Below the pieces are notes generated by a model. That model searched no databases and had not been told where the DNA came from. It saw nothing but the letters and a program-made list of their open reading frames with translations. A stretch of DNA of 64,000 nucleotides from Turicibacter sp. TJ11 (lineage in GTDB: Bacteria > Bacillota_I > Bacilli_A > MOL361 > Turicibacteraceae): the NCBI RefSeq assembly GCF_021497505.1, contig NZ_CP069349.1:769861-833860 (forward strand), in the 5' to 3' direction. Positions 15,315 through 25,088 of the stretch are shown one piece after another. The translations under genes and the position numbers were made by a program. How positions within the stretch are numbered: position 1 is the first letter of the stretch; each line of letters opens with the position of its first letter.

Positions 15315-17456
15315 ATGATGAGGAAACGTCAAACATTTGAAGCCTATTTAGATACATTTGAAACCATTACAGCCTATTTAAGTAAAAATTATTACGAAGG
15401 AAAGAACCAAAGCTTCCGATTAAAAGATGAACAGTCTAACAGTGTTAATTTAGAGATTCTTAATATCATAGATGATGACAACTACGTCAAATATATTTTA
15501 AAAACACCGCTACTAGAGTTAGGAGAAAGCTATCGATTAACCGATGATCGTCAACTCACCACACCTTTACAATTTGGGTACGTGGTTAGAACAAAAGCAT
15601 TTGATGAGGCCTTTTATTATGAGGGAGATGATTTAGGGGTCACTTACACAAAACTTGCGACTACTTTTAAAGTATGGTCGCCCATTGCCTCACAAATTAA
15701 AGTTGAAATTCATCACAACAATGACGTTCAAACGCATGATTTAACTAAAGGAAATCAAGGTGTTTGGAGCCTTACACTGATGGGTGACTATGAACTTGCT
15801 TCTTACATTTATCTGGTCAAAGTCAATGGTTCATGGAATCAGGCTACCGATCCTTATGCTATCGCCTCAACACCAAATCATCAACGAACAGTGATTATTG
15901 ATCCTCAAAAAGTAGAAGTGAACAATCAGCGTCATGGATTAAAACCACTTGAATCTTATACGGATGCAATTATCTATGAACTACATGTTCGTGACTTTTC
16001 CATGCACAAAAACTCAGGAATTAAGCATGTTGGAAAGTTTTTAGGCGTCATTGAAGAAGGAACAAGAACGGATCGTGGAACATTAACTGGACTTGATTAT
16101 CTCATGGATTTAGGAGTCACTCACCTTCAACTTCTTCCAACGTATGATTTTGGATCAGTCGATGAATTAAATCAATTTGAATCTTATAACTGGGGATACG
16201 ATCCTGTTCAATATAATGTACCAGAAGGAAGTTATGCCACTGACATTCATAACCCTTACTCACGAATTATTGAGATGAAACAGATGATCGCGAAACTTCA
16301 CGAAAAAGGATTTCGAGTGATTATGGATGTGGTGTATAATCATATGTTTGATCGTCAAACCTCTTCATTTGAAAACATCGTTCCTAATTATTATTTTAAG
16401 CTTGGAGAAAATGGTGAAATTTCAAATGGTTCATTTTGTGGAAATGACTTTGATTCCTTACGTCCGATGGGTCGTCAGTTTATTATAAATTCTTGTAAAA
16501 TGTGGGTTAGAGATTATGGATTTGATGGATTCCGCTTTGATTTAATGGGGATTTTAGATACAGAAACGATGAATGACATTGCAAAAGAATGTCAAATGAT
16601 CGATTCGTCTGTCATGGTTTACGGTGAAGGATGGAATATGCCATCATTAATGCCTGAAGAAAAAAAGGCGATGATGTTTAATAATGACCAAATGCCAAAC
16701 GTGGCTCACTTTAATGATCGTTTTAGCCGTGGAATTAAAGGCTCACCTTTTGAAACCGAGCTATCTGATATTGGATACGGTCTTGGATACACAGAAGACT
16801 TAAACCGCGTTATGAATGTCATTGCCGGTTCATGTACGAAAATTGGGATGGACCCACTATTTGTTGAACCAACGATGAGTCTTAATTACGTTGAATGTCA
16901 TGATAATTTAACCTTATTTGATAAGATGATGTTAGCCAATAAGTGTGAATCGTTAGAAACGCGATTAAAACGTCAAAAACTGATTAACGCTCTTATTTTA
17001 GTATCTCAAGGAATTCCATTTTTACACGCGGGGCAAGAATTTAATCGAACGAAAAATGGCGATCACAACAGTTATAAATCATCTGATGAAATCAATCAAT
17101 TAGATTGGGATCGTAAAGATCAGTACCAAGAAACCGTTGATTTTGTTAAAGATTTTATTTCTCTTCGCCAATCGATCAAAGCTTTTCGATTATCAACTAG
17201 CGAAGAAATTCAAGCACATATCTTAGTTCAATCTCTTCCAAACGGAATCATTGACTATACAATTAAAAACGTTAAAGCCTACGGCGATTATGAATCACTT
17301 AAAATTTTAATCAACCCAACTCATCAAGCAATGACTTTAGAGTTAGAACAAGATTATGTGTTACTTGCTAATCAATATGGACGAGTTAATTCATCTGAAC
17401 CGATTCAAACCATTACCGTTGATTCTATTGAGTTAGTTGTTCTTGCCATTAAATAA
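15315..17456 (+). CDS. pulA: Type I pullulanase
   Basis: A debranching enzyme that hydrolyses alpha-1,6 links in pullulan, glycogen or starch dextrins. The N-terminal third carries a CBM48-like domain (VWSPIASQIKVEI); the GH13 barrel shows the type I pullulanase signature YNWGYDP, then DVVYNH, the nucleophile in GFRFDLMG, the acid/base in VYGEGWN and ECHDN. The ATG at 15315 is chosen because GAGGGGG lies eight bases before it, giving about 713 residues; an open extension upstream to 15177 has no family support. No signal peptide is visible, so it probably acts in the cytoplasm on imported oligosaccharides or stored glycogen. It is transcribed alone. Confidence 0.95.
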   Translation: MMRKRQTFEAYLDTFETITAYLSKNYYEGKNQSFRLKDEQSNSVNLEILNIIDDDNYVKYILKTPLLELGESYRLTDDRQLTTPLQFGYVVRTKAFDEAFYYEGDDLGVTYTKLATTFKVWSPIASQIKVEIHHNNDVQTHDLTKGNQGVWSLTLMGDYELASYIYLVKVNGSWNQATDPYAIASTPNHQRTVIIDPQKVEVNNQRHGLKPLESYTDAIIYELHVRDFSMHKNSGIKHVGKFLGVIEEGTRTDRGTLTGLDYLMDLGVTHLQLLPTYDFGSVDELNQFESYNWGYDPVQYNVPEGSYATDIHNPYSRIIEMKQMIAKLHEKGFRVIMDVVYNHMFDRQTSSFENIVPNYYFKLGENGEISNGSFCGNDFDSLRPMGRQFIINSCKMWVRDYGFDGFRFDLMGILDTETMNDIAKECQMIDSSVMVYGEGWNMPSLMPEEKKAMMFNNDQMPNVAHFNDRFSRGIKGSPFETELSDIGYGLGYTEDLNRVMNVIAGSCTKIGMDPLFVEPTMSLNYVECHDNLTLFDKMMLANKCESLETRLKRQKLINALILVSQGIPFLHAGQEFNRTKNGDHNSYKSSDEINQLDWDRKDQYQETVDFVKDFISLRQSIKAFRLSTSEEIQAHILVQSLPNGIIDYTIKNVKAYGDYESLKILINPTHQAMTLELEQDYVLLANQYGRVNSSEPIQTITVDSIELVVLAIK

Positions 17457-17496
17457 AAACAAGCCTCCTTCTTTGATGATGGAGGCTTGTTTTTTG
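17457..17496 (+). terminator. Terminator of pulA
   Basis: AAACAAGCCTCC pairs with GGAGGCTTGTTT across a 12-base loop and is followed by a T run, directly after the stop codon. Confidence 0.85.
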
Positions 17497-17696
17497 ATAA
17501 ATGTTTTATCTTCTATCAAATTAACCTAGCAATCGAATAAACTATATCATACTAAGTTAATTGAATCATTCAACTTCATTTTTTAATTATCATTTCACAT
17601 ATGCTTTCTATTAAATGACGATAACCGTTTCATTTTTTAAGAACTGAGCGTACTTAGTTAACAATCCATATTTTATAATCAAAGGAGGTTCATCGT

Positions 17697-18551
17697 ATGC
17701 AACCAAAAGTGAGTGTGATTGTTCCTGCTTATCAGGCACAACAGCATCTATTCCGTTGTTTATCGTCTCTTGTCAATCAAACGTTACCAGGGATTGAAAT
17801 CATTGTCATCAACGATGGCTCAACGGATCAAACCCAAAGTATCATTAATGAATTTAAGTTAAACTACCCTCATCTTATAGCCATTGAACAAGAAAATGCC
17901 GGAATTAGTACAACTAAAAAACGAGGTCTTGAATTGGCGACTGGAGAATACATCCTTTTCATGGACAATGATGATCAACTCGATTTAAAAGCACTTGAAG
18001 TGTTATATGAAATGGCTAAAGCATCAAATGCTGATATTGTGTTATATCATGCCTATCAAGTCATTGAAAATCAAATCATAAACATGTGGACGTACGAAAG
18101 GGGCCTTGAGAAGCAAATTCAACAAGATCCATTAACGGTTTATTTTAATGGACAGATTCGAACACCGTTATGGTGCAAATTCATTAAAAAGTCATACTTA
18201 GATCATGTTTCATTTCCTGAAGGTCTGAATCATTGTGAAGATTCGGCAACGACAGCCAGTTTATTGATGCATCATCCTAAAATCAGTTTTTGTCCTCAAT
18301 GTTTATATTATTGGTTTGATTATTCGGCTAGTACAAGCCATACACCGACCTCACGAGTTAACGACTTTATTTATACGATCGAGTTTGTGACAAATGAACT
18401 GAAAAAAAATGATTTATATACGACCTATCAGACTCCATTTAATACGTATGCTTATTCAATCGCTTCATTTGGATACACCATGTTAGGTCATCATACACAA
18501 CTTCAACAACAATTATTAACCTTCTATGAACAGTGGAGACAAAACAGTTGA
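17697..18551 (+). CDS. Family 2 glycosyltransferase
   Basis: A 284-residue GT-A fold transferase: KVSVIVPAYQAQQHLFRCL at the N-terminus, INDGSTDQTQ near residue 40 and the metal-binding DNDDQ near residue 90. AAAGGAGG precedes the ATG. Its closest visible relative is the gene at 19526-20383, which shares the layout and faces it on the other strand, so the two are probably old duplicates. Such enzymes add sugars to cell-surface polymers; donor and acceptor cannot be read. Confidence 0.9.
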   Translation: MQPKVSVIVPAYQAQQHLFRCLSSLVNQTLPGIEIIVINDGSTDQTQSIINEFKLNYPHLIAIEQENAGISTTKKRGLELATGEYILFMDNDDQLDLKALEVLYEMAKASNADIVLYHAYQVIENQIINMWTYERGLEKQIQQDPLTVYFNGQIRTPLWCKFIKKSYLDHVSFPEGLNHCEDSATTASLLMHHPKISFCPQCLYYWFDYSASTSHTPTSRVNDFIYTIEFVTNELKKNDLYTTYQTPFNTYAYSIASFGYTMLGHHTQLQQQLLTFYEQWRQNS

Positions 18552-18592
18552 ATTTAAAAATAAATTATTTATGATTGGATAAAGATAAAAAT

Positions 18593-18632
18593 AAGGGAGC
18601 TAGTACAAATTGACTAACTCCCCTTCTTTTTA
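18593..18632 (+). terminator. Terminator after the plus-strand GT2 gene
   Basis: AGGGAGCTAGT pairs with ACTAACTCCC (one mismatch), followed by TTCTTTTTAT. Confidence 0.6.
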
Positions 18633-18764
18633 TGTAATGCCGTAGCATAATAGACAACCATACCCAGGATTTAGCTAAAGAATAGAGTGGTAAATCCTTA
18701 TTTTATTTCAAATTAGCGACGTCTCGTTAAATCGTCATCGTTTGTTGACATACTTAACTGCCTC

Positions 18765-19166
18765 TTAGTTTTCCCAAGAACTTTCTTGATCAGAGGCTTG
18801 TTGAACCCCTGTTTGTTTATATCCAAACTGATAGAATTCAACCTCTGGATAGTCTTTTGGGTAATCTTCATCAAATTGGCTTAAGGGTTGTAAGTTCGTA
18901 AATGAAACTAATCCTTTTCCTTCTTCATAAATGCGAGTTTCTACATAATCGGGTTGAATATAACCCGGCATATCTTTAACCGTTGTATCCACTCGATATT
19001 GGGTGACACCTGCCTCAGAGGTTTGAACCGTTAATTGATTGATTGCTTCGTAGGTCTGACCATTGTATTCAAAGGTTTCCGTCCACGACGTTCCTGTTTC
19101 TAACGCTCCTTTTAACACTACTTTTGATGGGATAATGGAGTTTAATGGATTTCGCCAACCTATTTC
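18765..19166 (-). pseudogene. 5'-truncated remnant of a larger (probably secreted) protein gene
   Basis: The frame begins immediately after a stop with no start codon at a sensible place: the segment before the first GTG (19118) still reads like protein, and it overlaps the end of the DUF3784 gene. The text contains LKGALETGTSW, a motif of the kind seen in the C-terminal part of bacterial extracytoplasmic proteins, then a strand-rich tail. I read it as the last 130 residues of a gene whose 5' part was lost by deletion; translation from the GTG cannot be excluded. Confidence 0.55.
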
Positions 19167-19483
19167 TTATATTTTTCAAACGCTTTTCTAGCATCCCAAT
19201 GTAAATCTTTGCAAAATAAGAAGATCCAAATGATGAATGAGATGACCCCAGCATATGAAGACACAATATAAGATAACACGCCCCCTATGCCTAATATGAT
19301 ACTCCATAAGAATAACGAGTTTCTCGTCGCTTGAACAAGCTGATGTTTATCATACAACTCTCGTTCATCTTTTGAGAGTGTATTAAATCCGCTAATGAAC
19401 ATAGCTCCTTTATCCTTAAGTATGATAAATAATCCTGCTAGAATTAAAAATATCAGTGATAAACTGGCACAAGCCTCAACCAT
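19160..19483 (-). CDS. DUF3784-like small membrane protein
   Basis: About 107 residues with an N-terminal membrane segment, the cytosolic motif FISGFNTLSKDERELYDK and two further membrane segments. The pattern of a GYNT/GFNT-MSK-EE-YD block after the first helix is typical of DUF3784 proteins of Firmicutes, whose function is unknown. The ATG at 19483 is chosen because AAAGGAG lies eight bases before it. It overlaps the truncated remnant downstream. Confidence 0.7.
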   Translation of the reverse strand: MVEACASLSLIFLILAGLFIILKDKGAMFISGFNTLSKDERELYDKHQLVQATRNSLFLWSIILGIGGVLSYIVSSYAGVISFIIWIFLFCKDLHWDARKAFEKYKK

Positions 19484-19525
19484 CTCAAATGCTCCTTTAA
19501 ATAAAATCAAACCTTATTTTTTCAT

Positions 19526-20383
19526 TTAATGAAACGCTTCAATCCATTTCTGATAATACGCCATCATTTCATTGGCACATTTTAAATTTTGCTCTTTAAC
19601 AGATTCCATCCAAGCGGTATGTTCCTCTAATCGTTGTTTAAACGTATGTTTGTACTGTTCATAAAGTCCAAGTTCTTTAAAGGTATCTGTGACAAAATCA
19701 AATGCCTGAATGATATCACTCGTGCAACGATCACGAATGGTTCCAACCGTACTTTCTGGATGCATGTTCCAAAAGTATAAATACTCATCTAAATAAGCAA
19801 TTTTCGGTTCATTTAATGTTAATAATACACCCACTACCCAATCTTCCCAATAATTAATACTTGGCATTTTAGAGAAATCGATGGCTTGAATATGTGATCT
19901 TCGAATTAACTTTCTCCATAAGGTACAGTGATAAATGGAACGAATGCTTTCATCAGTTAAATGGTCTTTAAACGTTTGTAACGGCTCCTTGATCCCTGGT
20001 TGAGGGTATCCGATATTTCCAATGACCTGATAAAAATTGTAATAAACCATGTCCGCGTCTTCTTTAATGGCATAATTATATAATTTTTCTAATGTATCAA
20101 GAGCAATCCAATCATCATTATCAACAAAAAGAATATAATCTCCCTTTGCAAGTTTTACCCCTTTTTCTTTTGTTCTAATGATTCCTTCATTATTTGGCAA
20201 TTGAACAACACGAAGACGAGAGTCTGTTAAAAATTGATCGATGATGGCTTGTGTTTGATCAGTCGATCCATCATTAACAATAATCACCTCTAAATCTTCT
20301 AGACTTTGTCTTAAAACAGAATCAATACAACGAGCAATGTATTTTTCCGAATTATACGCCGGGATAATGACACTTACTTTCAT
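19526..20383 (-). CDS. Family 2 glycosyltransferase
   Basis: A 285-residue GT-A fold transferase with KVSVIIPAYNSEKYIARCID, IVNDGSTDQTQ and the metal-binding FVDNDDW. GGGGGAAG precedes the ATG. It follows the 811-residue glycosyltransferase by 12 bases, so it is the last of three co-directional glycosyltransferase genes, probably one operon for a surface polysaccharide or glycoprotein glycan. It resembles the divergent copy at 17697. Confidence 0.9.
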   Translation of the reverse strand: MKVSVIIPAYNSEKYIARCIDSVLRQSLEDLEVIIVNDGSTDQTQAIIDQFLTDSRLRVVQLPNNEGIIRTKEKGVKLAKGDYILFVDNDDWIALDTLEKLYNYAIKEDADMVYYNFYQVIGNIGYPQPGIKEPLQTFKDHLTDESIRSIYHCTLWRKLIRRSHIQAIDFSKMPSINYWEDWVVGVLLTLNEPKIAYLDEYLYFWNMHPESTVGTIRDRCTSDIIQAFDFVTDTFKELGLYEQYKHTFKQRLEEHTAWMESVKEQNLKCANEMMAYYQKWIEAFH

Positions 20384-20395
20384 TTTTCTTCCCCC

Positions 20396-22831
20396 TTATT
20401 CAAACGTTTCTCCCCTTAATTTTTGTAAAATCGATTGAACACTTGCTTTAAAATAATTTTTTTCATTCATTTTCTTTGAGAAAATAGCCACTTGTGCTTT
20501 CATTTTCTCATAGTCATCCGTCGTTAGCTCATTTATCTTTTCTTTTACTTCAGCTAAACAAGAAACCGTGATCCCTAAGTGATGATTTAAAATAAACGAC
20601 GCCTCTTTTGAGTTTTGTAAACAAATAATCGGCAATCCCGCTACAAGATAAAGGGCTAATTGATACGCTGTTTGAAGCGATGCATCCATCTCGGAGTTAT
20701 TTAATGTCGTCAATGAATCTTGATATAACAAACCAAAACTTCCGTCTAACTCATTCAACTCACTCATCTTCATTTCTTTGACATCGCAGTGATAGACATT
20801 TAGCTTGCAGTCATGAATCACGGATGATTTTACTAATTGCAAATCTTCAGATGATGCTAAATCGTTCACGAAAACAATGGAACTCGAAAGCTCACGGTTT
20901 TTCAATGTCAACTCACCTTTTTCGATAACGATGTCATCCATAAGTTCTAACGTATGAATCGATGTATAAACCCCATGATCTAGTAACCAGTGTTTCATTT
21001 TTTCATTTGGTGCAATTAAATAAGAGGCTTGATTGAGTATCGAGCGTTCCTGTTCAAACTCGTGACCGTCGATTAGTTGTTTGAAACAAGAGGCACTCAT
21101 ATATAAAATTGTTTTAATTTGATGAAAATGACACAGTTCAAATAGCGCTTGACCCTCTTTCTTTGTTAAAGGATATTCAAAAAAGATGAGATCCATAATA
21201 TTCAGCGAATTCGCTTCTGATTGTAAATGTTGTTGTAAGGACTTGAACCCAAGTTGTTGTAACGCAACGATGTTTTGAGGATTAATCTCATCAAAATAGT
21301 ACTTCTCACCCACCGCTTTCATCGTTTGAACCATGAGTTCATACTGTTTTTCATACATTTGTGAAACCTCTAATTGTCCTGCCAACTTAAATAAAATCGC
21401 TAATCGATATAAACTCACTGGACTCATCTCATCAGGCGGAAGTTGCAAAAGCTCATTCAAGCTTTGTTCATACTTCCCTTGATTAAATAGACGATGCCCT
21501 TGTAAATAATGCGAGTGAATAAGAGAATCTTGCTCATCTTCTAGTGCATTTAGCATACATGAAAGAATGGCTGACACATAATTATTTTGATTCCAGTAGT
21601 AACAGACTTCTAACTGAAACACTTCATCAAACGATGGTTGAGTTAAAATAAATTGTTTAGCCTCTTCTAAATTATTTCCTTCAACCAATTGCTTTAACGT
21701 TTGATATCCCACTCGTTTCAGCTGATTTGGATTTAAGTGATAATGACGAACTAACTTTTCTGTGATTTGTTTTTCTATTGTTGGATCGGTTGTATATAAC
21801 AAGGCATCTTGATAAGACTGAATGGCTAAGTTTAGTTGCTGATCTTGTTCCCTTAATTCAGCTAATTTCAAATGAGTCTGCGAGTCAAACGGAGCGACTA
21901 ATAGGATTTCACTTAAAAGCTTCCGAGCGAATTCAAACTGATGATCATAAATAGCCACTTGCGCATGAATTCGTTTAATATCAAGATCTTCTTTGAGCGC
22001 TGGAAGAGCTTCGTTTAACTGATTCATGGCATAAGATAAGTTTCCACTTGTAACGAATGATTGAATTTGAGTTAGGAGTTGCTCTTTTTCTTTTTGTAAA
22101 AATGATTCATAAAACTGTTGATGTAAGGTGGCTGCTAACTCTATTCCTTTTGGATTTTTTTGAAATAGTTGATGTGCATTTTTGGTGAGACCATCTTCTA
22201 AATAATTGGCAATATAAATAATGTCATTAAACCATCTAAGCTTTAATCCATCGTGTGCAATATGAAACCAGACAACTGATTCTGTCATAAAGGTTTCTCC
22301 CTCAATTTCAGGAAACTTATACTGTTTTAAAACATCAGTATAAAAAACTTCGGCTTTATCTCCGTCAATATGATATTTTTCACGTTCAAGTGAAGTCGCA
22401 TCTAAATACTCTCCCTCAAAGGTTTGACCGATGAGATCCGTTTCACTGGTTCCTTTATTTCCGGCGACACCCGCATAACCCGATAAGTTTTGAATACTTT
22501 CTTCCCAGCGAATAATCGTTTCAACGGCATCATCTTTAAGATAATCGTCTGAATCGACCATTAAAAATAGTTTTCCTCGAGCGAGTTCAGTTGCTTTATT
22601 AATCGCTCGATGTTTTCCTCCGTTTTTAACCCGAATATAAATAATTTCAAAGTTTGCTTCGCTTTCAATCCAAGGAAAAATCAGATTTGCCGTTTCATCC
22701 ATTGATCCATCATCAACAATAATCCATTCAAACGATTGAACGGTTTGTCTTTTTAAAGACTCATATAACCGAGTTAAGGTATAAGCCCGATTATATGTTG
22801 GCGTAAAAACTGTAACTGGATAAGATTTCAT
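20396..22831 (-). CDS. Three-part protein: GT2 glycosyltransferase, TPR-like repeats, C-terminal glycosyltransferase-like domain
   Basis: An 811-residue protein. Residues 1-230 are a family 2 glycosyltransferase (VTVFTPTYNRAYTLTRL, VDDGSMDETA, MVDSDDY). Residues 240-530 form helical repeats of TPR type (for example AIYDHQFEFARKLLSEIL). The last 270 residues resemble a GT-B-like half (MDLIFFEYPL, then AGLPIICLQN, a nucleotide-sugar-side motif, and HHLGITVSCL), similar in outline to Gtf3-type transferases. GAGGGATGG precedes the ATG. The gene lies downstream of the interrupted two-domain transferase. Glycosyltransferases with TPR linkers often modify adhesins or build clustered glycans, which is inference here. 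Confidence 0.8.
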   Translation of the reverse strand: MKSYPVTVFTPTYNRAYTLTRLYESLKRQTVQSFEWIIVDDGSMDETANLIFPWIESEANFEIIYIRVKNGGKHRAINKATELARGKLFLMVDSDDYLKDDAVETIIRWEESIQNLSGYAGVAGNKGTSETDLIGQTFEGEYLDATSLEREKYHIDGDKAEVFYTDVLKQYKFPEIEGETFMTESVVWFHIAHDGLKLRWFNDIIYIANYLEDGLTKNAHQLFQKNPKGIELAATLHQQFYESFLQKEKEQLLTQIQSFVTSGNLSYAMNQLNEALPALKEDLDIKRIHAQVAIYDHQFEFARKLLSEILLVAPFDSQTHLKLAELREQDQQLNLAIQSYQDALLYTTDPTIEKQITEKLVRHYHLNPNQLKRVGYQTLKQLVEGNNLEEAKQFILTQPSFDEVFQLEVCYYWNQNNYVSAILSCMLNALEDEQDSLIHSHYLQGHRLFNQGKYEQSLNELLQLPPDEMSPVSLYRLAILFKLAGQLEVSQMYEKQYELMVQTMKAVGEKYYFDEINPQNIVALQQLGFKSLQQHLQSEANSLNIMDLIFFEYPLTKKEGQALFELCHFHQIKTILYMSASCFKQLIDGHEFEQERSILNQASYLIAPNEKMKHWLLDHGVYTSIHTLELMDDIVIEKGELTLKNRELSSSIVFVNDLASSEDLQLVKSSVIHDCKLNVYHCDVKEMKMSELNELDGSFGLLYQDSLTTLNNSEMDASLQTAYQLALYLVAGLPIICLQNSKEASFILNHHLGITVSCLAEVKEKINELTTDDYEKMKAQVAIFSKKMNEKNYFKASVQSILQKLRGETFE

Positions 22832-22887
22832 AAGCCATCCCTCATTTCTTCAATCAATTTCTCTTTTCGTTTAATCAACACATTAAG

Positions 22888-25080
22888 TTACTCTTTCGGT
22901 ATTAATAAAAATGATTGAATTTTGGATAGTTGTTGGTGATAAGAAAACTGTTCGCCACCTTTTTGACTTTTTTGTTTTAACTCTAAATAAGTCATCGTAT
23001 TAAATAAGACGTTAATCACGCCGTCATACAACGCTTGAAGCGTATTCTCGACTAAAAATCCATACTCTCCATCTTTCAGAAGTTCTCGATTTCCCGCACA
23101 GTCGGTCGCAATAATAGGAATGCCTAAAATCAACGCTTCAATCACGGCAGAACTCAACCCTTCAACGTATGAAGAACAGATAAATAACTGACAATGGTTC
23201 ACTAATTGATAAGGATTTGGGTGATACCCCATGAGCGTAACGCAATCTTCTAGCTGATTTTGTCGAATATAGTCTTCATATTCTTGACGCTTAACGCCCT
23301 CTCCGATAATAATGAGCTGACAGTTAACGCCTAATTCTTTTAATTTTTGTTGAATGATAAGTAATCGATCATATCCTTTTTCTGGCGTTAAACGCCCCAC
23401 AGACACAATTTTAAATTCTTCAGGTAGCGACGCTTGACATGGTAACGCAGCTTTTTCTTTAATTTCTACCTCGTCAATTGGATTATAAATGACATGGACA
23501 TGATCATAAATTCCAAATTTTTCAATGAACGCCTTTTTGGCTCCTTCTGACACACAAACAATTTCATCGAAGGCTTCGTAACATGATTTATGCTCCTCTT
23601 CACTAGAAAAACAGAAGTCCGCCCCTCGATTAGCCATTAAATCCGTATGAACCCATGCAATTTTTTTAGCATGTTTATTCGGTGAATAGGCAATGATCCG
23701 AGTTGATTGATCTTCTAAAAAGGCCACTTCAATATCATAGTCTTGATCAATAACTTCTTGACTTAGTCGTGTCGGCGTTAATGTCTCTAAGTACGTATAG
23801 TATTCTTTTAAAGCATTCGCTTCTTCTTCACTCTGTGCCGTTACTCTATAAATGGTTTTATAAGTCGCATATTTTTTAATTTCATCAATGTAAATTCCTT
23901 GGTCAATTCGAGTTTGAACGGTAATATCAAATTTCGATTGATCGAGTCCTTTCACAAGGTTTAAAAGCACTTTTTCAGCTCCTCCACCAAGCAACGTTCC
24001 AATTAGAAATAAGATTTTCACTTTTTTCGTTTGTTTTATTTGTTTTTTGTCTTCTTTAAACTGATGAATCGTACTATGTAAGATGTCTTCTAGCAAACAA
24101 GCTCCGTTGACTGGACTCATTTGCTCGGCTGTTTTTAGTCCATTTTCAACTAAATGCGCTCTTAGTGTTGAATCTGTTAACACGCGTTTTAAATGTTCCG
24201 TTAATTCTTCAATCGTATTAGATGAAGCAATCAGTGCATTTTGCTCATGTTTAGCGTATTGATTAATGCCACCACAGTTCGTACAAACAACTGCCACCCC
24301 AGATGCCATTGCTTCAAGAGGAGGTAATGGACACCCTTCATAAATCGAACAACTTAGTAAAATATCCGATTGACGATAAAGGTTAGCTAACTCTAATTGG
24401 GACGCATTAACCACATATTCAACTTCAAAAGGTAAGGCACTCGTTGTTGGTTGAACCTGACAAGCCCAAGTGACTTTAAAACGAAATCCTTGATGCCACG
24501 CCTGAACCAAGACTTGCAACGCAGTGACAAATCCTTTAAACGATAACATTGGATTTCCAACGAGTAAAATTCTTAATTCTTTCGATTCTTCTCTTTCAAC
24601 CGGATAATAACGCTCAGTATCAATAAAAACCGGTAAAACATAAGATTCCTGATTAAATCGCGCTTTTACAATATCATGAACATAAACCGAATCCGTCGCA
24701 TAATAAATCTCTTCTTTAAATTGTTCCTGCAAAGAGGCGCGAATGATTTTTTCTTTTTCTTGATCACCGACATCCCCATATAAGAACTCATGACCTTGTT
24801 CCCAGTATAAAATAGGAACATTTGCATTCATTAACTCTTTAATTTGATTATAAAAACCGGCAAAAACAACGTCAACTCCACTTAAATAGTCAGTATACGT
24901 TTCATGTCCTTGAAGTACAAACTCTTGATCGGGAGTAAAATCCGTAATCCAATTTGGAACGACTCGATCATAGGCCCCTCGAAGTAAAACAGTGATACGA
25001 TGTCCTCGTTGCTGTAATGCCTTCATTTGAGTGTATAACATTTTTAGCCCACCCGTCACGTTTTGATGGGGTAAAATATA
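22888..25080 (-). pseudogene. 3' part of a large glycosyltransferase gene split by an IS66-type insertion
   Basis: Encodes two consecutive GT-B family 4 glycosyltransferase domains, the first starting at VTGGLKMLYTQM with its donor site in IYEGCPLPPLEAMASG, the second starting near ILFLIGTLLGGGAEKVLLNL with SSYVEGLSSAVIEALILG. The present frame opens with YILPHQNVTGG, which lacks a start codon in its proper place (only a GTG at 25059). Removing the IS element at 25089-26715 and one copy of its 8-bp duplication fuses this frame exactly with the one at 26716-27255, giving KLSILYILPHQNVTGG and a protein of about 910 residues. The fragment may still be translated from the GTG, without its N-terminus. 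Confidence 0.88.
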
Positions 25081-25088
25081 TAAAATAG
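25081..25088. repeat. Target duplication, left copy (TAAAATAG)
   Basis: TAAAATAG directly outside the left end of the IS66-type element; the same eight bases lie directly outside the right end at 26716-26723. Confidence 0.9.
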
